A stretch of DNA of 64,000 nt from Chloroflexota bacterium (GTDB taxonomy: Bacteria; Chloroflexota; Ktedonobacteria; Ktedonobacterales; Ktedonobacteraceae): the NCBI GenBank assembly GCA_902810755.1, contig CADDYT010000004.1:1-64000 (forward strand), in the 5' to 3' direction. The notes below the pieces were generated by a model, which had not been told where the DNA came from, searched no databases, and saw only the letters and a program-made list of their open reading frames with translations. Each line of letters opens with the position of its first letter. Positions within the stretch are counted from its first letter, which is position 1. Position numbers and translations under genes: made by a program. Below, piece by piece: positions 7,807-18,753 of the stretch.

Positions 7807-8463
7807 ATGGAGAGACCGTTCTATCCTCCCATGAATTACACGCATATTGTGTTGCGCCTTGAAGAGATAGGCGAAATGGCTCTGGATGGTGTGAGCGGCT
7901 GGGTTCGCAAAGACTTTCCCGCTCGCCTCTGTCGTGAGGTTGCGTCCTGTACGCAGGAGCGCGTGACGCTCTTGCTTGCGAAGCCAGGTGATGCCGGGGC
8001 GCTTCGGGTCTCTATGGATGCTGAGAAACAGACGTTGCCAGTGCAGTTCGGGTGCGAACCCTATGGTATCCTCATCTTTACCCTCTTCCAGCAGGAACCT
8101 GCGCTGCAAGAACAGGAACTGGCGGGAACTCGCTTGATAGCCAGAACCTGTGCCGAACTGCTGCGCTACTTTGAACTCTCTTCCCTGGTCTTTAATGCTT
8201 CTCCTTTACCAGACCAGCTGGCTATCGCGTCCCTGACCCGCAGGCAGCTTCAAGTGTTTCGCTTGATTTGCCAGGAATACAGTCTGGCAGAAATATCCAG
8301 GCAACTGCAAATCACTCTGGGGACAGCACAGAAACACAGGCAGCAAGCCTATGATAAACTGGGCGTCGGAAATGATCTGGATGCCCGCTGCCTTGCTTTT
8401 CGCGCCGGGCTTTTTTCTCCTCTCGCAAGTGCGCAGAACACTTCCGATCAGGACTCGCTGTAG
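7807..8463 (+). CDS. LuxR/FixJ-type HTH regulator
   Basis: This 218-residue protein has a C-terminal LuxR-type helix-turn-helix: LTRRQLQVFRLICQEYSLAE, then ISRQLQITLGTAQKHRQ and AYDKLGV, at about residues 140-195. The N-terminal 130 residues look like a GAF-type sensor fold rather than a receiver (no phospho-acceptor Asp pattern). It is therefore probably a one-component regulator whose signal is unknown. GAAAGG lies before ATG 7807. It stands alone; the next gene has its own promoter. Confidence 0.75.
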   Translation: MERPFYPPMNYTHIVLRLEEIGEMALDGVSGWVRKDFPARLCREVASCTQERVTLLLAKPGDAGALRVSMDAEKQTLPVQFGCEPYGILIFTLFQQEPALQEQELAGTRLIARTCAELLRYFELSSLVFNASPLPDQLAIASLTRRQLQVFRLICQEYSLAEISRQLQITLGTAQKHRQQAYDKLGVGNDLDARCLAFRAGLFSPLASAQNTSDQDSL

Positions 8464-8693
8464 TATCAGTCCTTACAGGTTTGCACAAATCGGGACAAAA
8501 ACCCATCTGCTTGTCTTGTGTAGAGGCAAGAATCAGGTTATACTATGGAGGACGGGTATCTCCCTGCCACTCTGTGGGCGCGGTGGCCGGGACGCAAGAT
8601 ATCCCGTTGTATTTTGTTGGCAGTCTTCTTTTCAGCATTTTTCCTCAATTTCCATAGAAATTCTTCAACCTACTATCGCTCTGGCTCTGGATG

Positions 8694-8702
8694 TGTTATA
8701 CT
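8694..8702 (+). promoter_or_regulatory. Extended -10 promoter of TPR gene
   Basis: TGTTATACT matches the extended -10 form (TG-n-TATAAT with one mismatch). No good -35 is present. It sits 32 bases before the start codon at 8735, so the leader would be about 25 bases and would contain AAGGAGG. Confidence 0.45.
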
Positions 8703-8734
8703 GTCCCATATTGCAAGGGAAGGAGGTCTGTGCT

Positions 8735-9916
8735 ATGGAAAACGTTCAAGTCGATAATCAGGTGTTGCTGAATCGAGCGCGGCTCCGCCTTGAAGAGGGT
8801 CAGCCCCTGGGCGCACGTGAGGTACTTGAGCAAGTTCATCCTGACAACACAGCCCAACAAGAGGAACTCGATTATTTACATGCGTGGAGTTTTGTCCTTG
8901 AGGCATGCTGGGATGAGGCGGAAGCTATCCTGACACGCCTGGTGAAGAGAATCGAAGCGGAACCTGAGGATACTGATGAGGCTCAGAAAAATGAGTATCG
9001 CAAACGTCATGCCCTCTGCCGCTTCTACCTGGGAAATGTGGCCGTCAATATTGGGCGCTACGATGATGCTGCCCGTCACTATACAAAATGTATCAGGCTC
9101 CTACAGGACCGCAGGGTTCAGACTCCCCGATTGCAGCCTATTCGCGTCAGGGCGCGTTCATATCTCGGTATGACATGCATTGAACGTGGCCTCTATCCCG
9201 CTGCCAGGCAGCATTATGAAGAGGCTCTCAGTCTCTTTAGAGAAGTGCTTGATCCTTCTAAAGGCGATTGGAGACAGGACCTGGCCGACATTTACTATGG
9301 TTTCTGCGATCTTTACCGGCAGAGCGGGGACCTGATCGGGTCGCTGGAAATGGGGAAAAAGGCCCTGGCTCTCTACGATGAACTGAATATGCCCATTATG
9401 GTGAGCCGCATTCATAACCATCTTGGTCATGCTTACCGCTTACTCGGTGAGTTTCATGAGGCCTCAGACCACTTTACGAAGTCGCTTGCCATTGCGACCA
9501 CTCACGAAAATTCTAGTATGATTATGCTGAATTGTTCTGCGCTGGCGAAGCTGCGTATGGATGAAGGGCGGCTGAAAGATGCCAGGGAATATGCGAATAT
9601 GGCTTTGAATGTTGCGAAGCGTTTTAAGGATAATGATCTGATCAGTCGCGCCTACCTGACGGCTGGAAAAGTGGCGCAGGCAGAAGCCAACCAGCTCACG
9701 GGAGAACAGGCCCGCGAACGTATGGAGGAGGCGCTTCGTGATTTTGAGCAGGCATGTGAGTTGCTGCGTGAAACGCAGGCACTCAGTTTGATTGCTGAAG
9801 CATATGGCAAGCGCGCTGAGATTTTAGAATTGTTGGGGCGCACGCAGGAGGCAGTTGTGTGCTGGCGTTCCGCTTTTAAGGCGCAGGGTGATAGCTACGG
9901 CGCGACCTGGAATTAA
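8735..9916 (+). CDS. Tetratricopeptide-repeat protein
   Basis: This 393-residue soluble protein is built of helical TPR pairs, for example ARSYLGMTCIERGLYPAARQ, VSRIHNHLGHAYRLLGEFHE and AYGKRAEILELLGRTQEAVV. It has six or more repeats and no signal peptide. TPR proteins scaffold protein partners; in related genomes such proteins often accompany HTH regulators. ATG 8735 is preceded by AAGGAGG with ideal spacing. The frame stays open far upstream, but that part crosses the promoter and the end of the regulator gene and has no start signal. The function beyond protein binding is unknown. Confidence 0.8.
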   Translation: MENVQVDNQVLLNRARLRLEEGQPLGAREVLEQVHPDNTAQQEELDYLHAWSFVLEACWDEAEAILTRLVKRIEAEPEDTDEAQKNEYRKRHALCRFYLGNVAVNIGRYDDAARHYTKCIRLLQDRRVQTPRLQPIRVRARSYLGMTCIERGLYPAARQHYEEALSLFREVLDPSKGDWRQDLADIYYGFCDLYRQSGDLIGSLEMGKKALALYDELNMPIMVSRIHNHLGHAYRLLGEFHEASDHFTKSLAIATTHENSSMIMLNCSALAKLRMDEGRLKDAREYANMALNVAKRFKDNDLISRAYLTAGKVAQAEANQLTGEQARERMEEALRDFEQACELLRETQALSLIAEAYGKRAEILELLGRTQEAVVCWRSAFKAQGDSYGATWN

Positions 9917-10010
9917 AGTGAGGTTGGTAAGGATGGAATGGCAGGGTGGCCCCTGCACTCGCCGGATAGCTCGATGCATGTGAACCACGCTGTAGGCTGG
10001 ATGTCATTGC

Positions 10011-10859
10011 TCATGTCGTTTCGGGTTTCAGGCGCACGAGCATGAGGCCAAACCAGAATGTCCAGAGGGCGAAGAGCAGGATGGCGGGGGTGGTGAAGAT
10101 GGACTGGCTTTCGTTAGAGACGGTGGCGACTCCGACGGCGCTGCTGATGAGGAAGGCCGTGAGGAGGAGGGCGGCGTAACCGAAGGTGACCCAGAGGCCG
10201 GGCCAGAGCCTGAGCCCCGCGCGGGCGATGACGATGCCGAAAAGCAGGCAGGAGAGTCCCAGCAGGCCGCCGCCTACCGTGTAGGTCAGGATGGTGAAGA
10301 GGCCCGACAGCGTGGAAAAGCCATTCGGTGGCGCGGAGGCTGCTGTGAAGCTGACGACGGCCAGGTAGATTGTGCTGGCGAGGGTGGCAAGCGCGAAGAG
10401 GACGATGCCGATGAGGCCAGACCACGCGGCCAGCACGGCGAAGCCCTTGCCGCGCCACGCTTCGACAGGCATGCCTGCCGCTTCCTCGCCCTCACCCTCG
10501 TCTTCCTCTTCCTCGCCTTCATCCTCGTTTTCTTCCTCATCTTCGTAGACTTCTTCGTCTTCTGGCCCCAGGATTTCTTGCGCAACGATGATGCGGAAGA
10601 GGGTGAAGGGCAGGCTCCACAGGCAGGCGAAGGCGATGACCAGCAGCAAGCGGTAGATCAGGAAGGAGGCTGTGTGATGGGAAATCCAGCCCAGGTAGGT
10701 AGCGAAATGGCCGCCGCCCGTTGCCGCCAGCGCGGAGCTATAGCCCTGCGGGTTGAGGATGGCAACCTGGTAGAGTGGGACGCCCGGCAGCAGTAAGAGC
10801 GAGCCGACCAGATAGTAAACGCCGTTGGCGCGCAGCTTTGATAAGAATGTCTGTTGCAT
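10011..10859 (-). CDS. Membrane protein with long acidic cytoplasmic loop
   Basis: This 282-residue protein has about seven hydrophobic segments. Between the second and third lies a run of about 35 residues that are nearly all Glu and Asp (PEDEEVYEDEEENEDEGEEE and on). Such a loop could bind divalent cations or basic proteins. No known family was recognised. The permease gene upstream is in the same direction but is separated from it by a strong terminator-like hairpin, so this gene is probably transcribed alone. Confidence 0.7.
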   Translation of the reverse strand: MQQTFLSKLRANGVYYLVGSLLLLPGVPLYQVAILNPQGYSSALAATGGGHFATYLGWISHHTASFLIYRLLLVIAFACLWSLPFTLFRIIVAQEILGPEDEEVYEDEEENEDEGEEEEDEGEGEEAAGMPVEAWRGKGFAVLAAWSGLIGIVLFALATLASTIYLAVVSFTAASAPPNGFSTLSGLFTILTYTVGGGLLGLSCLLFGIVIARAGLRLWPGLWVTFGYAALLLTAFLISSAVGVATVSNESQSIFTTPAILLFALWTFWFGLMLVRLKPETT

Positions 10860-10926
10860 CGGAACATGCTTTCAGGTTTTTTCTTATCATAGAGCAGTTG
10901 CAGGGGAGATGCAAGAGGGAAAAGTA

Positions 10927-10977
10927 GAGAAGGGGATAAGCCGATGCAGGCAACCTGCATCGGCTTATCCCCTTCTC
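10927..10977 (-). terminator. 24-bp perfect hairpin downstream of APC permease gene
   Basis: The arms 10927-10950 and 10954-10977 are perfectly complementary around a CAA loop. It lies 12 bases past the permease stop codon and before the next gene on the same strand. No clear T-run follows, so it may act as a terminator or protect the 3' end of the mRNA. Confidence 0.65.
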
Positions 10978-10989
10978 CGGGCGATGCGT

Positions 10990-12495
10990 TTATTCTTTTT
11001 CTTTCAGCCCCTGCCACGCGGCCTCGCTGCTGGCGAGCATGCTGCCGATGCCTGCGATGATGAGGCAGATGAGGGTGAGACCGCCGACGATATACCACCA
11101 GTGGGCATTATCGATCTGCGGAATCCAGGAGTTGAGCAGGGTATCGACGATGGCGGTGGCGCAGGCGATGGGGCCAACAATGGAGCAGAGCCAGAGAACC
11201 GGCATGGGGAAGATGCGCTGCAGGTTGAAGCTTTGCCGGTCGCGGAAGTAGAAAATGACGATGTTGATGAAAAAGAAGGCGGTCGAGATGGCCCAGACCA
11301 GCGTGGCTGCTGCCTGCGTGACGTTGTAGACCTCGTTCGCCAGGTCGGTTGGTTTGCCGATGGTGACGACGTAAGGAACCACAAAGAAGGCGATGGCGAT
11401 GAAGACGATGGCGATACTGCTCTGGAAAACGATCGCGCTGGAAGGTACGCGGTTTCCGTTGAGCCGCGCCACACGCGCCGGGAGACGCCGGTCGATGCCG
11501 CCTACCAGCAGCAGGCGGGCAAAGGTGCAGTTGTAGACGACGGGGACGATGACGAAGAAGCTGATGATGCAGATAGCTGTCACGCCGCCCAGGAATTTGC
11601 CCAGCACGGAATCGACGATCTGCACCAGCGAGAAACCACCGACTGATGCCGCGTTGGTTCCCTGGATGAGCAGCAGCGAGAGGGTAGAGATGAAGTACCC
11701 GACAAAGACCAGCACGGTTCCCCAGAGCAGGTGACGGGTGACGACCTTGCGCTCGCTGATCTCGCCGCCCATGTTCAGCGGCACTTCTGTCCCCAGGTAG
11801 GCCAGTGTGATCAGCCCGAACAGATAATAGTTATTGGAGTTGAGGCCCCAGTTCGCCGCCTGGAAACTGGTCGCGGAGGGCTTCCCTTTCAGCAGCCAGA
11901 CAACGCCTGCGAAGCCGATAATCAGCACGGCCAGGAAGGTGAGGCCGATGACCACATTGACGACGTTCTGAATAATGCGCTGGCGCTGGAGGGCCAGGAA
12001 GGTGGAGAAAATAATGATGCCGAGCAGCGCCAGACCTTGCTGCCAGGGGTCGACCAGCCAGTTGCCGTTGCTCAGCCCCTGAATGTAAGAGATCACGATA
12101 TCGGCGCCGCTGACGATGACCAGCACGCCGGGGAACCAGGCGCAGAAGCCGATGAAGAAGCTCCAGTAACCGCCGAGGGCTTTGTGCGTCCAGTTGTAGA
12201 GGGAACCTTCGTAGGGAAACATGACGCCGAGCTGCGCGGTGGCCACGACGCAGGGAATGAAGAACATCACGCCGCCCAGGAGCAAATAGGTGAATGCCGC
12301 TGCTCCGCCCCCGGCAGCGGTAGCTGCGTTGACGATGAAGAAAATAGCGACCAGGTATGTGGTCGTCATATCGAGGCTGCTCAATACAGGCGGCATTGTG
12401 CGGGCAACATATTCTTCTGAAGGCAATGTTTCTCTGCCGACAGTCAATCCATCCTGCTGCATGGATGGTTGTGGTGACCAGTTCGCTGTAGCCAT
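10990..12495 (-). CDS. APC-superfamily amino acid permease
   Basis: This 501-residue protein has 12 to 13 hydrophobic helices. The first, DMTTTYLVAIFFIVNAATAA, is followed by the early FPYEGSLYNWTHKALGGYW loop typical of amino acid/polyamine permeases of the APC superfamily, where helix 1 and helix 6 glycines bind the substrate backbone. It would import an amino acid or amine across the cytoplasmic membrane by cation or proton symport, or by exchange. The substrate cannot be told from sequence. AGGAAAGGAAG lies before the ATG at 12495. No transport partner gene is adjacent. Confidence 0.8.
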   Translation of the reverse strand: MATANWSPQPSMQQDGLTVGRETLPSEEYVARTMPPVLSSLDMTTTYLVAIFFIVNAATAAGGGAAAFTYLLLGGVMFFIPCVVATAQLGVMFPYEGSLYNWTHKALGGYWSFFIGFCAWFPGVLVIVSGADIVISYIQGLSNGNWLVDPWQQGLALLGIIIFSTFLALQRQRIIQNVVNVVIGLTFLAVLIIGFAGVVWLLKGKPSATSFQAANWGLNSNNYYLFGLITLAYLGTEVPLNMGGEISERKVVTRHLLWGTVLVFVGYFISTLSLLLIQGTNAASVGGFSLVQIVDSVLGKFLGGVTAICIISFFVIVPVVYNCTFARLLLVGGIDRRLPARVARLNGNRVPSSAIVFQSSIAIVFIAIAFFVVPYVVTIGKPTDLANEVYNVTQAAATLVWAISTAFFFINIVIFYFRDRQSFNLQRIFPMPVLWLCSIVGPIACATAIVDTLLNSWIPQIDNAHWWYIVGGLTLICLIIAGIGSMLASSEAAWQGLKEKE

Positions 12496-12640
12496 AGCGG
12501 TGTTCTTCCTTTCCTATCCTATCTTACTCCTGTCAAAAGCAGGCAAATAGACACCAATAAATATACAGAAAACGGTCGTGTTTTGAAGCAAAATGTGGAT
12601 AGAATAGGAGAATTTACCTACGCCTGCTCGCCTCGCTCTC

Positions 12641-13201
12641 TTAATCCTCAACCAGCTTGCCCAGGAGCTTGAGGGTGATGCCCAGCGCGAGGATGACGGC
12701 GGCGTTGACCCCAAGCTCGATCATGGCGTGGGGGAAATCTGCTGCGCTGACCTGCCCCTCAATGGAGAGCCGGGCGCCGATGGAGAGGACGCCGCGCGTG
12801 GCGGAGACGATGCCGATGAAGAGGAAGGGGCGCAGGGAGGTCGCGTGCGATTTTAAATAGTGAATGACGGTTCCCAGTACCTCCATGATGATAAGCACGA
12901 GCAGGAGATCGGAGACCAGTTTGATGATGGCGGCGGCGACTTCGGGAGGCGTCCCCGGCTGAAGGGGAGAGGCAGGAAAGAGCAGCGCGTCTCCAAAATC
13001 CCAGAAGCTATAGCCCAGCGCGCAAAGCGCGCCGATGAAAAAGCAGACGCCGACAATGGCATAGACCAGCGAATCAACCCTGTCCAGCAGGGTGCTTGAG
13101 AAGGCTGCGATGCGGTCATTGTGTTCGTCATTGGCATGGTTGTTGTGGATAGATGGCACCGTTTGCTCGTGCTGATCGACGTCCACCGGCAGATCGGACA
13201 T
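12641..13201 (-). CDS. PsiE-like membrane protein
   Basis: This 186-residue protein begins at ATG 13201 after AAGGAGAA. It has four hydrophobic segments after a His/Asp-rich N-terminus. The block LKSHATSLRPFLFIGIVSAT followed by RGVLSIGA matches the phosphate-starvation-inducible PsiE family. PsiE proteins are small membrane proteins of unknown mechanism, induced on phosphate limitation in enteric bacteria. Nothing here shows phosphate regulation. Confidence 0.7.
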   Translation of the reverse strand: MSDLPVDVDQHEQTVPSIHNNHANDEHNDRIAAFSSTLLDRVDSLVYAIVGVCFFIGALCALGYSFWDFGDALLFPASPLQPGTPPEVAAAIIKLVSDLLLVLIIMEVLGTVIHYLKSHATSLRPFLFIGIVSATRGVLSIGARLSIEGQVSAADFPHAMIELGVNAAVILALGITLKLLGKLVED

Positions 13202-13333
13202 GAAGGTTCTCCTTTCGCGGTCTTTGCACAGACCGTGACAGATAGATTGAGACGGCAAGACGCCGAAACTGTTGTGATTATAGCTGATATCGGCCCATCA
13301 GGGAAGAGGTGAAGGGGAGATGCGGGAGAAATA

Positions 13334-13370
13334 TGCTGACAATTCCACCATTACAGTGGAATTGTCAGCA
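13334..13370 (-). terminator. Hairpin containing the stop codon of the pseudokinase gene
   Basis: TGCTGACAATTCCAC (13334-13348) and GTGGAATTGTCAGCA (13356-13370) form a 15-bp perfect stem with a 7-base loop. The stop codon of the gene (13351-13353 on the minus strand) lies in the loop, so the last codons are part of the stem. Confidence 0.6.
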
Positions 13371-15279
13371 CATTGTGGCCCTCGCGACCGGACTGGACGA
13401 GATGGGAGACGAAGATTTCGACGACGAAGGGCTTTTCATAGAGCGGGCGGCGCGCCTCATCGAGGAAGAAGATGTGCAGGCGGTCTCTGCGCCCGCTGGG
13501 GCCGCTGGCGATGGCCTGCATGGGAATGGTGACATCGGCGGCGTAGTCCGGGGCGGGAATGGCGACCGTAGCCTGCTGCACGATGTAGGCGAAGCTCTGG
13601 TAGAGGACAGAGCGTACCTCGATGGAGACGATATCGCCCTCAACTAAGGCGCTCAGACCCTGGGGGGTTCTGGCTCTACGCTCGCGCAGGCCCTCGCCGG
13701 GCGTGGGGGGTACCATTGGCTGCGCGCGGCCCATCAGGCGAATGCGAATGGCGTAGGGCTGGTTGGGCTGCACGCGCATCGGCGTTTCGATGATGGCGGC
13801 GGCTGTTGTTGTATGCTGCTGTTCGCCCAGGAAGAAATCCTGCAAACGCTTCAACCACGACCCTTCTTTTGGCCGCCGCGTCTTTTCCACGCCGGTTTCC
13901 GGTGGGTGCGCCGTTCCGACGATGGGCAACATGCCGGTGACGCGCTTGCGCCATCCCAGTCCCTGCTCCTGTTTGCGCGGCTGTGGCAGCGAGGTGCCTG
14001 CCGGACTGGCTGGCTCAAAGTCAAGCGTATCCTGTAAATCAATCTCACGCTCTAACTGAAGCGGGGGCTGAGCGGGCTGCTTTTGAGCAGGCAGCGCGGG
14101 CTGAGAGACAGCGGCAGTCTCGGCGTTCGCGGAGGATGGCGCGGCAGGCGCGCTGGCGTTTTGTGCGCCCTGTTTCAGTGGTGTAATCGTGACCGTCTCT
14201 TCCAGATACCATTCATCGTCCTCTGGCTCATTTTCTGTGCCGGGCTGTGGGGCCGCTTTGATTTGCGTCAAGGCCGGGGCCGAGCGTTTGCGGCTGAGGT
14301 CGGTGAGGGCGGCGATCATCGCGCTGACATTCTGGAAACGGTCGTCCGGTGAGAGGGCGAGCGCGCGCATGACCAGTTCATCGACGCTGGCGCTGACACG
14401 CGGGTTGAGTTCGCGTGGGGAGCGCAGGGGGCGTGAGGATCGCCCCGAACGTTGCAGGCGCTGGCCGGCCTCTTCAGGGGCCTTGCCGGTGAGCAACAGG
14501 TAGAAGATGGCTCCCAGGCTGTACAGATCCGAACGCGCATCGGCCTTTCCTTCCAGGGCTTCCGGGGCCATAAACGGATCAGGCGTTGGTGGCTGGCTTG
14601 ATGGGAGCAGAGCGCGCACGCTGTTCGGCAGCCACGAGACCATGAGCGCGAGCTGACTTTGATAGCTGTCCTCGTTCAGGACAATGGCATGGGGGTCGAG
14701 GTCGCCGATGACGATTTGATAGCGGCGCAGATATTCCAGGGAGAAGCACAGGCGCGTGATCCAGTCCAGGGTCACACGCTCGTCGGGCAGACCGGCGCCG
14801 CTTTGCAGCAGGTCTTGCAGAGTATGCAACTGCGCCGCCGCCTCGCCGGAAGGCCAGCCGGTGACGAGATAGAGGTGATGCTGGAAATAGCGCAGGTCGA
14901 CGACGGGCATAGTGTACGGGATACGCTGGCGGCGCAGCAGATCATACTCGTCCTTTACCGCGTCCTTGATGACCTGGCGCGTCTCCTCGGACAGATCGCT
15001 CAGGTCAAGGTCGCGAATGGCGACGGGGCGCTGTTGCTGATTATCAAAGGCGAAGAGCAGCGTGACATACGGTCTCCGTCGTACAAGGGACGTAATACGA
15101 TAGCGTGTTGCAATATCGATATCATCTTCCAGAAGAGAACGGGTATCCGCTTTGTCGATGCGGGTGCCGCATGAACTACAGAACAGAGCCTGTGCAGGCA
15201 GTGGTGCCTTGCACTGCGGGCAATGGATGAGTTCAGAAGAGTCCTGCTCGGTTCGTGTTTGCGCCATGCTCATAAACAT
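13351..15279 (-). CDS. Zinc-ribbon serine/threonine kinase-like protein, probable pseudokinase
   Basis: This 642-residue protein begins with a zinc ribbon (CPQC ... CSSC, about residues 20-37), followed by a eukaryotic-like kinase fold at about 57-335. The catalytic residues are altered. The VAIK lysine is replaced (PVAIRDLDL), the HRD loop reads VIGDLDPHAIVLN, and no DFG follows (LMVSWLP). The APE motif (FMAPEAL) and the lower-lobe SDLYSLGAIFYLLLTG remain, so it may bind nucleotide or partners without phosphorylating. The Pro/Ala-rich linker leads to a beta-rich C-terminal domain. No membrane segment is seen. The ATG at 15279 sits just after AAGGGAAAG; in-frame ATGs at 15267 and 15273 are alternatives. 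Confidence 0.8.
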   Translation of the reverse strand: MFMSMAQTRTEQDSSELIHCPQCKAPLPAQALFCSSCGTRIDKADTRSLLEDDIDIATRYRITSLVRRRPYVTLLFAFDNQQQRPVAIRDLDLSDLSEETRQVIKDAVKDEYDLLRRQRIPYTMPVVDLRYFQHHLYLVTGWPSGEAAAQLHTLQDLLQSGAGLPDERVTLDWITRLCFSLEYLRRYQIVIGDLDPHAIVLNEDSYQSQLALMVSWLPNSVRALLPSSQPPTPDPFMAPEALEGKADARSDLYSLGAIFYLLLTGKAPEEAGQRLQRSGRSSRPLRSPRELNPRVSASVDELVMRALALSPDDRFQNVSAMIAALTDLSRKRSAPALTQIKAAPQPGTENEPEDDEWYLEETVTITPLKQGAQNASAPAAPSSANAETAAVSQPALPAQKQPAQPPLQLEREIDLQDTLDFEPASPAGTSLPQPRKQEQGLGWRKRVTGMLPIVGTAHPPETGVEKTRRPKEGSWLKRLQDFFLGEQQHTTTAAAIIETPMRVQPNQPYAIRIRLMGRAQPMVPPTPGEGLRERRARTPQGLSALVEGDIVSIEVRSVLYQSFAYIVQQATVAIPAPDYAADVTIPMQAIASGPSGRRDRLHIFFLDEARRPLYEKPFVVEIFVSHLVQSGREGHNVLTIPL

Positions 15280-15659
15280 TCTTTCCCTTTTACATTGCTT
15301 TGTACACTGGTACAGCCTGATTATAGCATAGACCGGGTATATTCCGATAGCAAAAACTACCCGAATCCCCCATTTTAGTCATTTTCAGGTGATTTTCCTG
15401 TAAAAAACAGGGACAAATGCCTGTTCCTCTCTATAATACGAATAAGTCAAGAAAATAGTTGAGTGGATAGGCTGCTCGGTCGGCATGCCTGCGGACGGAT
15501 TGGCGCGAAGCAGTCGAGCATTGCCCTTGTCACCTTGCGGATGTTTTGATAGAATTTCACAAGGACATATGTGAAAACCCCTTCTGGCGGGCAGGTTGCT
15601 CGTTACAATAGATAAGAGAAGCTGATAATCCACATCCGCTCTCACTCGGAGGTTTTTTT
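15280..15659. other. Divergent promoter region between pseudokinase gene and nuoJ
   Basis: This 380-base gap separates divergent genes. A TATAAT stands at 15432-15437 but lacks a good -35, so I do not call a promoter. A GGAGG ribosome site for nuoJ is at the end. No RNA gene or repeat was seen. Confidence 0.45.
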
Positions 15660-16193
15660 ATGGATGTAGCCACGTTACTTTTCTGGATTGTCGCCGTCAT
15701 CCTGGTGGGGGCGGCGTTGATGGTGGTGATGTTGCGCAGCGTTGTGCATAGCGCGCTGGCGCTGGTCGTGGTCTTCGGGATGGCCGCAGGCATCTATTTG
15801 CTGCTCAATGCCGAGTTCATCGCTATTGTGCAAATCCTTATTTATGCAGGCGCGGTAACGATTCTGATCCTCTTTGCCCTCATGCTCACGCGCACAGAGA
15901 ATATCAATCGTGACAGCAATCCGACCAACCGGCTGTGGTGGCTCGCGCTCATCATCTGCGTGCTGGTCGGCGCGGGGACCATTCTGGCAGTGACGATCAG
16001 CCCACATGCGGTCGCTGTGACGGGCAACGGCAGCGGGCAGATTCCGGCGAACATCAACAATGTGGTGCGTATCGGGCAGTTGTTGTATAGCCCGTCGAGT
16101 TATAGCTACGTGCTGCCCTTTGAAATTGCGTCCCTTGTGCTGCTGGTGGCGATTGTGGGCGCGATTGTGATAGGCAGGGAGGAGGATCAATAA
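15660..16193 (+). CDS. nuoJ: NADH-quinone oxidoreductase subunit J
   Basis: This 177-residue membrane subunit of complex I has five hydrophobic helices. The signature is AEFIAIVQILIYAGAVTILI followed by LFALMLT. NuoJ forms part of the proton-translocating arm near the quinone chamber. GGAGG lies before ATG 15660. It is the first gene of a tight nuoJKLMN operon; the stop TAA overlaps the nuoK ATG by one base, which suggests coupled translation. Confidence 0.95.
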   Translation: MDVATLLFWIVAVILVGAALMVVMLRSVVHSALALVVVFGMAAGIYLLLNAEFIAIVQILIYAGAVTILILFALMLTRTENINRDSNPTNRLWWLALIICVLVGAGTILAVTISPHAVAVTGNGSGQIPANINNVVRIGQLLYSPSSYSYVLPFEIASLVLLVAIVGAIVIGREEDQ

Positions 16194-16516
16194 TGGGGCT
16201 GACACTCTACCACTTCGTGGCGCTGGGCGCGGTTCTCTTCTGCATTGGCCTCTACGGGGCGATTTCCAAGAAGAATGCCGTTGCCGTGCTGATGGGCATT
16301 GAAATCATGCTCAACGCCGTCAATATCACCCTGGTGGGGTTCTCATTTTTTAATACTGTCAAGCCGTATTCCACCTTTCTTACCGGGCAGATCTTCGCCA
16401 TCTTCATTATCACGGTCGCGGCGGCGGAGGCGGCGGTGGCCCTGGCGATGATTATTTCGATCTATCGCAAGCGCAGCACAGTGGATGTCGGCGAAATCGA
16501 TATGATGAGGTGGTGA
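16193..16516 (+). CDS. nuoK: NADH-quinone oxidoreductase subunit K
   Basis: This 107-residue subunit has three membrane helices. The conserved glutamates of the family are in MGIEIMLNAVNI and AAAEAAVALA, which carry protons in the membrane arm of complex I. Its length matches the usual 100-110 residues. It starts in the TAATG overlap with nuoJ, and its 3' end holds the ribosome site of nuoL. Confidence 0.95.
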   Translation: MGLTLYHFVALGAVLFCIGLYGAISKKNAVAVLMGIEIMLNAVNITLVGFSFFNTVKPYSTFLTGQIFAIFIITVAAAEAAVALAMIISIYRKRSTVDVGEIDMMRW

Positions 16517-16521
16517 ATTCT

Positions 16522-18741
<2,220 letters not shown>

Positions 18742-18753
18742 GGATCGTGCGTT

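Noticed and set aside
15432..15437. TATAAT before nuoJ as a promoter
   Set aside because: No acceptable -35 at 16-18 bases on either strand.
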